Positions 1-9,400 of a stretch of 64,000 nt of DNA are shown in pieces. The notes under the pieces are model-generated. The model had not been told where the DNA came from, searched no databases, and worked only from the letters and a program-made list of their open reading frames with translations. Origin of the DNA: Catalinimonas sp038039535 (lineage in GTDB: Bacteria > Bacteroidota > Bacteroidia > Cytophagales > Cyclobacteriaceae). The position numbers and the translations under genes are program-made. The stretch is from the NCBI RefSeq assembly GCF_038039535.1, contig NZ_JBBPHP010000025.1, positions 39,864 to 103,863 of the forward strand. Direction: 5' to 3'. Position 1 is the stretch's first letter. Each line of letters starts with the position of its first letter.

Positions 1-476
1 CATACAAAGGTATCCTTGGAATCTGCAATAAGCTCTTTGCTATCCAGCTTTTTGCCATAGCGGTATTTGTACCAAATGAGAATAGGATTTACTACAAGGG
101 AAATGACAAGTATAATTACTCCTGTTGTACTCCATGAAGGAGTTTTCTGAGCTAATAGCTTTGAAATAGAATCGTAGGTAATAAACAAACTCACCAGTAA
201 AAAGGAAGAGGCAATAACAAAAAAGGTTATCTTTTCCCGCTTCCGCACCTGTTGTTCCTTAATGTCTTTTATTTCTCCGTGCAAGCGCCACCACAATGTA
301 CTTGCCGATACCACTTCAATTACACTGTCTAATCCCCAACCGATTAAAGCAGCACTGCCAGAAGTGAAACCTGCGATCAGAGATACTATTACTTCAATCG
401 TATCATAAATGATATTGTAAACCTGAACTTTACGAGCTTTTTTGAGGTATTTTTCCCTTTGCTTCTCCATATACAT
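1..476 (-). CDS. CDF-type cation transporter, 3' end cut by window edge
   Basis: About 158 residues are visible and the gene runs off the left edge. Reading the minus strand from an ATG at 476 (or 470) gives a protein with transmembrane helices and the motif GWGLDSVIEVVS, the kind of Asp-containing helix that binds metal in cation diffusion facilitators. It is probably an inner-membrane metal/proton antiporter. It is the last visible gene of the minus-strand efflux operon, 144 bp after another CDF gene. Substrate is unknown; divalent cations are inferred from context. Confidence 0.75.
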   Translation of the reverse strand, partial: MYMEKQREKYLKKARKVQVYNIIYDTIEVIVSLIAGFTSGSAALIGWGLDSVIEVVSASTLWWRLHGEIKDIKEQQVRKREKITFFVIASSFLLVSLFITYDSISKLLAQKTPSWSTTGVIILVISLVVNPILIWYKYRYGKKLDSKELIADSKDTFV

Positions 477-620
477 TTAGTTGATATTATTTCATTTTCT
501 TATTTTTCCAGAATTTATCAAAACACCGAATCTCAGTATCGCTCATAAAGTCTTGCCATCTTTTTCGCCAACAATAGCAGCTTCTTTAAGGTAAAGTTTT
601 CCTTTAACAGGCATGCATTT

Positions 621-1415
621 TCATTTAGCTAATTTCAAAATCCTTACTGCCCCCCTCATCACAAAGGCGAAAACTATCCCACCAATCGCCAGATCAGGCC
701 ATTTACTTTCCAGAAAATAAACCAACACACCGGCCAGGATCACTCCGCCATTAACAATAATATCATTAGAGGTAAAAATGGCGCTGGCCTGCATATGCGC
801 TTCATCGCTTTTGGCTTTATTGATCAGCCAGAGTGAAACCAGGTTGCCGATGAGGGCCAGTACTGATATGATGATCATCCACTGAAACAGAGGTGTTTCG
901 CTTTCGCTGAAAAACCTGCGCAATACTTCTGAAAAGCCTAATAGTGCCAGACCCATTTGAAAATACCCACTGATTTTGGCTACTTTTTTCTTGCGAGACA
1001 TAGCTGCACCTACAGCAAATAAGCTCAGGCCGTAGACGATGGAATCCGCTAGCATATCCAGAGAGTCGGCTATTAAGCCCATAGAACGGGAAATCCATCC
1101 GGTAGTCATCTCTACAACAAAGAACCCGAAATTGATGCCCAGTACCCACCACAGGATTTTGCGCTGGTGAGAATCGTCAGCAGCTAATGGCAACTCAGCT
1201 TCATCTTCTGTGTTTTCCAGCCGGTCGTTGAGTTTGAGTTCGCTAATGGCCTGATGGATCTTGTCTACTTCTTCCGTGTGATATACCTCCAGTTTACGGT
1301 TTGAGATATCAAAAGAAAGCTGCTTTACCTCTTTATAAGGTTCCAGCTTCATACGGATCATCTGCTCCTCTGAGGGGCAGTCCATTTTGCTGATATGGAA
1401 TGTGGTTTTTTTCAT
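621..1415 (-). CDS. CDF family cation transporter with N-terminal HMA-like domain
   Basis: 264 residues. Residues 1-70 form a ferredoxin-like HMA-type domain whose metal loop reads KMDCPSEE, so only the first of the usual two cysteines is present. Residues 85-264 hold about six transmembrane segments, including IADSLDMLADS, which carries the paired Asp of the CDF metal site in helix 2, and SNDIIVNGG for the helix 5 site. The predicted role is proton-coupled export of Zn, Co or Cd from the cytoplasm. It starts 5 bp after the DUF3703 stop and so is probably co-translated. No cytoplasmic C-terminal dimer domain is seen; the HMA-like domain is at the N-terminus instead. Confidence 0.82.
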   Translation of the reverse strand: MKKTTFHISKMDCPSEEQMIRMKLEPYKEVKQLSFDISNRKLEVYHTEEVDKIHQAISELKLNDRLENTEDEAELPLAADDSHQRKILWWVLGINFGFFVVEMTTGWISRSMGLIADSLDMLADSIVYGLSLFAVGAAMSRKKKVAKISGYFQMGLALLGFSEVLRRFFSESETPLFQWMIIISVLALIGNLVSLWLINKAKSDEAHMQASAIFTSNDIIVNGGVILAGVLVYFLESKWPDLAIGGIVFAFVMRGAVRILKLAK

Positions 1416-1420
1416 TCTAT

Positions 1421-1801
1421 TTATGCGAGCGGCTTTACACCGGATCTTTTAAAAATATCCATAATTTCATCGGGAATCGTCATTGGCTTAAGAGGCGGAA
1501 CATTCGCCCCTCCGGTATTGCCAACCGGAATATGACCCACAAATGATTTTACACCTCCAACTAAAAGCCGAGGAATCTGTCCAATAATTTCTTTGGTGTT
1601 CTTAATATGGATTCCAAACAGGAGCATTTTCCAGTGAACATAACTGTGGTGCCAGGGATAAGTCTGGCCTAAAATGTGCGCCCTTTCCAGATGATACCAT
1701 GCAGTACGTAGATCGTTTTGATTTTTATAAAACCTATACTGATTCAGCTCTTCTTCAAAGTAGGGTTTGAGCGAATTGGGCATTCTTGTATTTAGTTTCA
1801 T
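1421..1801 (-). CDS. DUF3703 family protein
   Basis: 126 residues, soluble. The segment AWYHLERAHILGQ followed by W-rich, His-containing stretches (YPWHHSYVHWKM) is the hallmark of DUF3703, a small family that commonly sits in heavy-metal efflux loci. No enzymatic motif is visible and the biochemical role is unknown. It lies between the P1B-4 ATPase gene (18 bp gap) and the CDF gene (5 bp gap), which supports a role in the same operon. The clustered His and Trp could bind metal, but that is inference. Confidence 0.75.
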   Translation of the reverse strand: MKLNTRMPNSLKPYFEEELNQYRFYKNQNDLRTAWYHLERAHILGQTYPWHHSYVHWKMLLFGIHIKNTKEIIGQIPRLLVGGVKSFVGHIPVGNTGGANVPPLKPMTIPDEIMDIFKRSGVKPLA

Positions 1802-1819
1802 CCTTTTAATTTTTATATG

Positions 1820-4312
1820 CTACTTCTTATAAGCTAACAATCTCAACGCATTAAAGACTACCAGCAAAGTGGAACCTTCATGGATCAACACAGCAGGCCC
1901 GATGGTCGCAATGCCTGAAATCGTCAGAGGAATTAAAATACCTACAATACCCAGGCTGACCCAAAGGTTTTGTTTGATAATGCCTTTGGCTTGTCTACTT
2001 AAACCGATAGCAAAAGGCAGTGTTTCCAGCTTGTCGGCCATCAGGGCAATATCAGCTGTTTCCAGGGCTACATCACTGCCTGCTGCTCCCATTGCAATAC
2101 CCACAGTACTATTGGCCATGGCCGGAGCATCATTTACGCCATCACCGACCATCGCCACTTTGGATTCTTTTTCTCTGAGTTCTTTAATGGCTTCTACTTT
2201 TTCTTCCGGCAGCAGGCTGCCCCAAGCATCCGTGAGTCCAATCTCTTTGGCCACTGCATCGGCTACTTTCTGATTATCACCCGTAAGCATAATCATACGC
2301 TTGATACCGATTTCTTTCAGTCGTTCCAATGTGTTTTTAGCTTCTTCCCTCGGGGTATCCATCAGGGCAATTATGCCAATGTATTTGTCATTTTGACGGA
2401 TCAGCATGGTGGTATTGCCATCTGACTCCAGTGACTTTACTTTTTCTTCTGTTTCCTTCTCCGGCTTATTATCATCCAGGGATTCAAACAGGTCCAGGTT
2501 GCCGATGTACACTTTGTCATCACCCAAGGAGGCTTTGATCCCCTTACCAAGCACCGCTTCCAGATCTTTCGCATCAGGTATATCAGTACCATCCAATCGC
2601 TCTTTACCATCCCGCACTACAGCTTTGGCCAGTGGATGGTCACTGAGGTTTTCTACGGCTACTGCTATTTTTAACAGTTCTTGCTCGTTTACATCACCTA
2701 AAGGAGTTATTTCGGTGAGCTTGGGCTTACCTTCTGTTAGTGTTCCGGTTTTGTCAAAAGCCAGGGCGGTGAGTACACCCAGATCTTCCAACGGACGGCC
2801 ACCTTTGATAAGCACCCCGCTTTTGGCTGCCCTGGCTACTCCGCTTAGCACTGCACTTGGTGTGGCAATGGCCAAAGCGCAAGGGCTGGCTGCCACCAAT
2901 ACGGCCATTGCACGGTAGAAACTTTCGCTAAACGTTTCGTCCAGTACCAAAAAAGCGAAATTGAGTATGACCACCAAGACCAATACAGAAGGCACAAAAT
3001 ACTTCTCAAATTTGTCGGTGAGCCGCTGTGTAGGTGATTTCTGGGTCTGGGCTTCATTCACCAGTTTCACCAATCGGGAAAGTGTAGAGTCTTTGGCTTC
3101 TTTGATCACTTTGATTTCCAGCGTATTGTTGCCATTGATAGTACCCGAAAAAGCACGGTTCTCGTCTTTGATGTCTTTTTCCTCCGACCAGTCTTTATCA
3201 GGATTATCCACCGGTTCTTTATCTACCGGCACACTTTCCCCGGTGATAGGAGCCTGATTGACACTACTGGTACCGCTGACAACCACCCCATCGGCCGAAA
3301 TTTTGCTATTGGGCTTCACCACGATGATATCACCGATGCTCAATTCCTCAATACCGACTTCTTTGGTCTTACCATTTCTCTTAAGCAATGCCGTTTTAGG
3401 AGCGAGCTCTGCCAAAGCAGCAATGGATTTACGGGCTTTGTTCATGGCATAGTGTTCCAACGCATGCCCCATGCTAAATAGGAACAATAACAAAGCACCT
3501 TCGGCCCATTCGCCTAAAATTGCTGCACCAATGGCCGCTACCAGCATCAGGAAATCAATTTCAAAGCCGCCTTTTGCCACTGTTTGAATGGCCTCTTTGG
3601 CCGTGAAATATCCGCCAAAGAAATAGGCTCCGATATACAATGCGAGGCTCACCCAGGAAGGCACAGCCTCTACATAAGACAATCCAAAGCCAATTCCGAG
3701 CAATGCTCCACAGATAATGGAAAAAATCAGCTCGGTGTTTTTACCGAAAATGCCCCCATGCGAATGAGAATGTTCCTCACCTGCTCCATGACTATCACCT
3801 TCTTGGTGGTCATGCTCTTTTTCAGTTTTTTCTACCTGCTCAAGAAATCGTTCGGCACTTACCTGGGTATCCGGTATATCAAGCCCCTCTTTTCTCATCG
3901 CTTTCAAGATTTCCGCCTCATCCACCTTGGCCGTATCATACTCTACCCGCACCATACCGGATGCCGATACTGAGGCTTCCATAATACCCGCTATATCCCG
4001 AAGGTCACGCTCAATGTGACGGGCATGACGGGTATGGCGAATGCCTTCTACCTCTATGAGTTTATGTCCAAATTTCTGAGTGATTTCCGCCCCGGTTTGC
4101 TCTGCCATCGACTGAATGCGGTCAATAGAAATGACTTCAGGATCATAATGAAAGCAAAGCTGAGGCACACCATTGTCTGTTTCGTCAGCCACATGCACTT
4201 TTTCCAGGCCTTCTTTGTCTTGAAGCTGTTGAATAAGTTTTTGCACACATTGATCCTTCTCATCCGGTACTTCGGGCAGGAGCAATGGTATATTTATTTG
4301 TAATTTTTTCAT
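1820..4312 (-). CDS. P1B-4 type heavy-metal transporting ATPase (SPC motif)
   Basis: 830 residues from the ATG at 4312, which has a GAGAAAT upstream; the reading frame is open further, but those codons overlap the fur gene. The N-terminus has two degenerate HMA-like folds without CxxC (the second has RHTRHA), then a His-rich stretch near residues 160-185 (HSHSHGG). The ATPase core has TGES, the phosphorylation motif DKTGT (about 518), an HP motif (SDHPLA) and GDGVND. The membrane metal site is SPC, not CPC, and the last helices carry HEGST. Both are diagnostic of P1B-4 pumps (CoaT/CtpD group; Co, Zn, Cd or Fe). The gene follows a Fur-family regulator by 7 bp. Generic annotators would probably call it CadA/ZntA; the SPC motif argues for the P1B-4 branch. 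Confidence 0.9.
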   Translation of the reverse strand: MKKLQINIPLLLPEVPDEKDQCVQKLIQQLQDKEGLEKVHVADETDNGVPQLCFHYDPEVISIDRIQSMAEQTGAEITQKFGHKLIEVEGIRHTRHARHIERDLRDIAGIMEASVSASGMVRVEYDTAKVDEAEILKAMRKEGLDIPDTQVSAERFLEQVEKTEKEHDHQEGDSHGAGEEHSHSHGGIFGKNTELIFSIICGALLGIGFGLSYVEAVPSWVSLALYIGAYFFGGYFTAKEAIQTVAKGGFEIDFLMLVAAIGAAILGEWAEGALLLFLFSMGHALEHYAMNKARKSIAALAELAPKTALLKRNGKTKEVGIEELSIGDIIVVKPNSKISADGVVVSGTSSVNQAPITGESVPVDKEPVDNPDKDWSEEKDIKDENRAFSGTINGNNTLEIKVIKEAKDSTLSRLVKLVNEAQTQKSPTQRLTDKFEKYFVPSVLVLVVILNFAFLVLDETFSESFYRAMAVLVAASPCALAIATPSAVLSGVARAAKSGVLIKGGRPLEDLGVLTALAFDKTGTLTEGKPKLTEITPLGDVNEQELLKIAVAVENLSDHPLAKAVVRDGKERLDGTDIPDAKDLEAVLGKGIKASLGDDKVYIGNLDLFESLDDNKPEKETEEKVKSLESDGNTTMLIRQNDKYIGIIALMDTPREEAKNTLERLKEIGIKRMIMLTGDNQKVADAVAKEIGLTDAWGSLLPEEKVEAIKELREKESKVAMVGDGVNDAPAMANSTVGIAMGAAGSDVALETADIALMADKLETLPFAIGLSRQAKGIIKQNLWVSLGIVGILIPLTISGIATIGPAVLIHEGSTLLVVFNALRLLAYKK

Positions 4313-4319
4313 AATTTCT

Positions 4320-4742
4320 CTATTTATCTTCTGAGCAATTATCACAAACACCTTTTACCACTAAGTTGGCCTCTTCAGGAACATACTTCGGAGGCAAATC
4401 CACTTCGGGAATTTTATAACTGGTCAGACATTTGGTTTGTCCACATATTCTGCAGTGAAAGTGCAGATGTAAGTCCCTTTCAATTTCGCATTTACAACCT
4501 TCTTCACACAAGGCGTATTTAGGAACACCTGTACCATCATCAATGCTGTGTGCCAAGCCATTATCCTCAAAAGCCTTCAGCGTTCTGTAGATAGTCGTCC
4601 GGTCCGATTTCTCAAAGTCTTTATACAGATCGGTCAGGCTTACTGCGGCTTCCCTACCCATGAGGTACTCTAATACCAACAACCGCATAGCTGTAGGTTT
4701 GATATTGTGAGCCTTTAAGTTTTGTTCTAAATCCTTGATCAT
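4320..4742 (-). CDS. Fur-family metal-responsive transcriptional regulator
   Basis: 140 residues. Residues 10-80 form a winged helix (KPTAMRLLVLEYL, then DRTTIYRTLKAFEDNGLAH, the recognition helix typical of Fur/Zur/PerR). The C-terminal half has the His-rich metal-site motif HLHFHCRICGQTKC and a closing CDNC, which pairs with the first CxxC to make the structural zinc site. It lies between the PII-like gene (10 bp) and the P1B-4 ATPase (7 bp), so it probably controls this operon in response to a divalent metal. Whether it senses Zn, Fe or Co cannot be decided from sequence. Confidence 0.88.
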   Translation of the reverse strand: MIKDLEQNLKAHNIKPTAMRLLVLEYLMGREAAVSLTDLYKDFEKSDRTTIYRTLKAFEDNGLAHSIDDGTGVPKYALCEEGCKCEIERDLHLHFHCRICGQTKCLTSYKIPEVDLPPKYVPEEANLVVKGVCDNCSEDK

Positions 4743-4752
4743 TTGCTTGAGA

Positions 4753-5082
4753 TTATTCTTTTAAAGAATCACATGTCTTTATTCTATACGCATCATCTAT
4801 TTCAGAGACGTAAATGATCCCATCGCCTGGTTCAGGGGTTTGTGCCTTGCCACATATTAATTGTACTGCTTTTTCCAATTCTTCATTTTGGCAGACCAGC
4901 TCTAATTTGACAATCGCGCTATCGGTAAAGTGAAAGTCAAGGGAAGGAGATGCATCGGGATCTTTATGAGCTCCTGTTCCCTCTCCTTTAGATAAGGTCA
5001 CACTTTCAAACCCTGCATCGCGCAGAGACTTTACCACTACTTGTACTTTTTTCGGCTTTATAAGTGCTTTGATTTCTTTCAT
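4753..5082 (-). CDS. PII-like signalling protein (metal-efflux-associated type)
   Basis: 109 residues from the ATG at 5082; the longer reading frame upstream lacks family similarity. The start MKEIKALIKPKKVQVVVKSL and the end GDGIIYVSEIDDAYRIKT match the nitrogen regulatory protein PII fold, including the conserved last strand. The T-loop region has no uridylylation Tyr in the usual context. A separate PII subgroup (PII-NG) is known to co-occur with CzcA-type efflux genes, and this copy sits directly downstream of czcB, which fits that group. It probably binds a nucleotide or metal ligand to adjust efflux; the ligand is unknown. Confidence 0.82.
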   Translation of the reverse strand: MKEIKALIKPKKVQVVVKSLRDAGFESVTLSKGEGTGAHKDPDASPSLDFHFTDSAIVKLELVCQNEELEKAVQLICGKAQTPEPGDGIIYVSEIDDAYRIKTCDSLKE

Positions 5083-5154
5083 CTTGCTATTTTTTTCAGT
5101 TTTTAATCTTTTCAAAGTTTGGCAGTTGACATGTTTTCTTGTCAACTGCTTTAT

Positions 5155-6384
5155 TTAGTGACTATGTGAAGTCTGGCTTTTCTGCATCTCTGAAATCAGG
5201 TAATAGGCATTATTCCAAGCTACCAAAGTGCCATTAGGAAGCGGCTCTAGCAGGTTGATCTCGGTCCAGCCCTCGTCAGTAATACCGGTTCGCACTTCAA
5301 CAGGGGTAAATGCCCATTCCGTTTTTCCCTCTTCCTCATGGGCTTCCGCCATAAAAATGTAGGGTTTGCCTTCTTCTTCAATGATCGCTGCTTCTGGCAG
5401 TGCTTTTACCTCCTCATTTTCTGTGTGGATTTTACCATTGATATACATTCCCGGGATCAGAAAATCTTCCTTGTTCTCGATCTCTGCATGCACATGCACC
5501 GCTTTCGGATTTTGCTCAAACTGCTTACCCACTGAATAAATTTTGGCAGTCAGCGTATTTCCCGGAACAGACTCCACAGTAAAGGACACTTTCTGCCCTT
5601 TCTTCACTTTATATACATCCTTTTCAAACACCATCAGGTCGGCATGAATGTGGTCGGTATTGACAATCATAAACATCTCGGTCTGAGGGTCTACATATTG
5701 ACCGACCTGAACTTTTACTTTTTCAATATATCCATCTATGGGACTCACTACGGGTACGTATTGATAAATATCACCGCTTTGCACCTTATTCTCATTCAGG
5801 CTGAGTTGCCTGAGCTGAGCTTCATAGCCTTTTACTTCCCCTTTCATGGCTTGGTAGTCCGCCTGTATTTGCTGGTAGGTTTTTCCGGAACCTACTTCCT
5901 CTTCGTACAACCTTTTTTGTCGTTGGTTTTCTTTTTCCAGAAACTGTAGTTGGCTGTAAGCTCGTATATAATCCGTCTGCAATTTAGACAGGTTGGGATG
6001 GGAGAGATATGCCAATACCTGCCCTTTGCTCACCTGGTCTCCCTCTATCACTTTTATGGAAGTAACATTGGCTCCCAGAATAGCCGTAACGGTAGCCTCA
6101 TGCTGAGGAGGCACTTCTAACTGGCCATTGGCTTCTACCACACCCGATAGTGGGCGGGTGGGTAGTGTGTCAACTTTGATGCCCAAGCTTTCAAATTTGA
6201 GGTCCGAAAGGTGGAGCTCGGCCATTCCTTCTTCACTATGACCTTCCCCTTCCTGCCCCTCTTTACCCTCATTATGCGCTTCATGGGAAGCTTCATCCTG
6301 GTTATCAGCCGACTTGCTTCCGCAACCCGTAAATACCGATACAATCAGTACCAGGGTCAGTATATATATAATTTGCTTTTTCAT
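5155..6384 (-). CDS. czcB: RND efflux periplasmic adaptor, CzcB/CusB family lipoprotein
   Basis: 409 residues from the ATG at 6384. The N-terminus is a lipoprotein signal (KKQIIYILTL then VSVFTGC, Cys lipidated), followed by an acidic and His-rich segment (about residues 25-60). The body has the membrane-fusion-protein order: beta-barrel and lipoyl half-motifs (VLAYLSHPNL), a coiled-coil hairpin (LQFLEKENQRQKRLYEEEV) and the second lipoyl half (VVSPIDGYIEKVKV). It would join the CzcA pump and its outer membrane channel domain. It lies 48 bp downstream of the czcA fusion gene. No N-terminal CxxC-type metal domain is present, unlike the second adaptor at 23692. Confidence 0.9.
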   Translation of the reverse strand: MKKQIIYILTLVLIVSVFTGCGSKSADNQDEASHEAHNEGKEGQEGEGHSEEGMAELHLSDLKFESLGIKVDTLPTRPLSGVVEANGQLEVPPQHEATVTAILGANVTSIKVIEGDQVSKGQVLAYLSHPNLSKLQTDYIRAYSQLQFLEKENQRQKRLYEEEVGSGKTYQQIQADYQAMKGEVKGYEAQLRQLSLNENKVQSGDIYQYVPVVSPIDGYIEKVKVQVGQYVDPQTEMFMIVNTDHIHADLMVFEKDVYKVKKGQKVSFTVESVPGNTLTAKIYSVGKQFEQNPKAVHVHAEIENKEDFLIPGMYINGKIHTENEEVKALPEAAIIEEEGKPYIFMAEAHEEEGKTEWAFTPVEVRTGITDEGWTEINLLEPLPNGTLVAWNNAYYLISEMQKSQTSHSH

Positions 6385-6432
6385 TTTGCTTATATTTTTA
6401 ATCTGATTATCCATTCAGATTTTATTAAATGC

Positions 6433-9400
6433 TTAATTTGATGTTTTTAAGTAGTATTCCAGTTGGTAGCGGCTATCCAGGTAGTTGCCAAACGCATTCC
6501 AAGCATCTATCTCTATTTGGATAGCATCCCGGATATTTTGCAGGAAAGAAACATAATCAATAGCGCCTTCCCGGTAAGCTGTAAGGGCACCTGCTCGCTG
6601 TTCTTGTGCCAAGGGCAAGGCTTCTTCCTGGTAATAATTCCAGGAATTGAGCCATTTCAGGTACTGCTCTCGCATACTTTGATAGGCTGTATTTAATTCC
6701 AATTGAGTTTGTTGCAAATCTTGGTTGGCAATTTCCCGGTTAATTTTTGCCGCTTGAGTCCTACCTAATTCTGGTCCAAAAAACAAGGGAATCCGCACCC
6801 CAAGCTGATAGGTATAAAAACCACTTTGTCCGTCTACTGTTTGTTTTCCGTACTGGCCTTGTAGTTGGGGATAAAACTGAGAACGCCTTTCCTTTATGGT
6901 TGCGTCGGCCACGTTCACTCTTTGGCGAAAAACATTGAGTACAGGATGACTACCGAGAGAGTCGGCTACATAGTTTAAGGGTTCATCCAACTGATTTGCG
7001 GGAATGTCCGGTACAGTGAACAAGGTGTCATTGACAAACCATAAATTGAGGCGCTGTAAAGCACTCAAATAGTCACGATAATACTGCTCTTTTTGAATCT
7101 TCACCTGATTGGCCTGGTTAGAAGTTGCCAAGTATTCTAGCTTGGAGGTAGCCTCAACTTCAAGCCTAATTCTGGCTGCCCGCTCAATATCCGTAAAGAC
7201 AGAATCCAACTGCTCATAGACCTGATAATTATTTTTGGCTGCATATACCATTGCCCATGCCTGGCTTACTTCCCTTTCCAACTCTATCACGGACAGGTCA
7301 AGGGCGGATTCGGCCAGTGCCACCCGTTCTTTTTGCAATTTCAAACGGGGTGCTATCCCAAAAATGTCAATCTGTTGTTGTTGAATGCCTATTTGGGTGT
7401 ACACTCCTTCAGCACTCACCTCCGAACCATTGCCTACCTCTTCTCTCCCGGTGAATATTTGGGTATTGCCAAAATCCCAGGCAGTTTTCTTCAGGGCTTG
7501 TTGGCTTTCAATTTCCAGACGTGCCGATTGAATTTTAGGATAACTCTCTACCGCCCGCTTCCTGGCCTGTTTTAATGTGACTGTAGGCAGGCTGTCTTGC
7601 TCTTGTTCCTGCTGTTGGGCATTGGACACAGCCGGTAATCCTAGCAATCCACCGCAAACGATCAGGACAACAATCACGTTGGCATTCGGTGCTTTCAGGC
7701 TTTTTCTTCTGTCACTTCTGCCTTCTACAAAAGTGTATAGCACGGGCAGCACTACCAGCGTAAGCAAAGTTGCGGTAAGCATACCACCAATCACTACAGT
7801 AGCCAAAGGCCGCTGCACTTCAGCTCCTGCAGATGCTGAAAAAGCCATGGGCAGAAATCCGAAAATATCTGTTGTTGCGGTAAGCATAATGGGTCTGATT
7901 CGTTCTTTTGTTCCTGTAAAAATGCGGTCTCTGATGCTGGTGACTCCTTCCTCTTTTAGGGAATTAAAGCGGTTAATCAAGACCAGGCCATTTAACACAG
8001 CCACTCCAAAAAGCACAATAAAACCAACGCCCGCTGAAATACTAAATGGCATATCTCTAATCCATAGAGCAAATACACCCCCAATAGCTGCCAGGGGTAT
8101 AGCGATATAAATCATGATGGATTGTGAAAATGACTGTAGAGCAAAATAGAGTAAAACGAAAATCAGAAACAGTGCTATTGGAACAACAATGGCTAATCTG
8201 CTCTTAGCCCGTTCAAGGTTTTCAAATTCACCGCCATAGGTAATGTAATAGCCTGGAGGTAAATCTAGTTGTGTATCCAGTTTCTCCTGTATTTCATTCA
8301 CCACTGACTCTACGTCACGTCCCCTGGTATTGACTCCAACATAAGTTCTTCTATAGGTGTTGTCACGCGATATCTGCATAGGACCCGGTACATAGCTAAT
8401 ATCAGCGACTTCTTTGATGGGTACTTGTGTGCCATCGGGCAGATCAATATAGAGTGTGCGCAGGTCATCTATACTTTGACGGTGCGCCTCATCAAAGCGG
8501 ATGACTAAGTCAAACCTTTTTTCTCCCTCAAAAATTACCCCGGCCACACCACCGGCAAAAGCAGAGCTTACATACTCATTGAGCTTTTGAATATCCAGGC
8601 CGTATTGTGCAATTTTATCCCGGTTGTAACGAACGGTCATTTGGGGAAGTCCTGATGTCCGTTCGGGGTTTACATCACCAGCTCCTGGCACGGTAGAAAT
8701 GATATCGGCCATCTCCTGCACTTTTTCGGAAAGCACTTCCAGGTCTTCACCATAGAGTTTAACGGCAATATCCTCCCGTACCCCTTCCAGCAACTCATTA
8801 AAACGCAGCTCTACCGGCTGGGTAAATACCAGGTTTACTCCTGTAAGATGCGTCTCAAGCTTATCCTTGATTTGCTCAATTAGTTCATCTTTAGTCTCTG
8901 CAGACACCCATTGGTCTTTATCTTTTTCTAAGATGAGGTACATATCGGCTATATCCATCGGCATAGGGTCGGTAGGGATGTCCGCCACCCCGATCCGGGC
9001 AGTTACTGTTTTTATTTCGGGGAAACTTTCCAACAAAAGGTTTTCAATCCTGATAGATACCTCTTTTGATTCACTTAGGGAGCTTCCGGGCCTGATGAGT
9101 GCCTGCATGGCGATATCTCCTTCATCAAGCTGAGGCACAAACTCACCTCCCATTCGTGAAAAAATAAACCCGGCTGTTCCCAGCAGCACAATAGCTACGA
9201 TAATCACAATTGCTTTAAAACGCAGGGCGCTTTTTAGCAAGGGCAGATAAGCCTTTTGAATACCACCAATGATTTTATCACTTACCCTTTCCAGCCAGCG
9301 TTCAAATCGTCCAAACCAGTTTTTTTTGTTTTGAATAGGTTTCATGAATAAGGCCGACATCATCGGTACATAGGTAAGGCACAGGATAATGGCACCAATC

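Noticed and set aside
477..620. Small minus-strand peptide starting MPVKGKLYLKEAAIVGEKDG
   Set aside because: Only 23 codons, overlaps the spacer between two CDF genes, and no family is recognised.
7577..8110. Plus-strand open frame of 177 codons opposite czcA
   Set aside because: Ser/Thr/Pro-rich composition typical of antisense shadows; fully inside a strong gene on the other strand.
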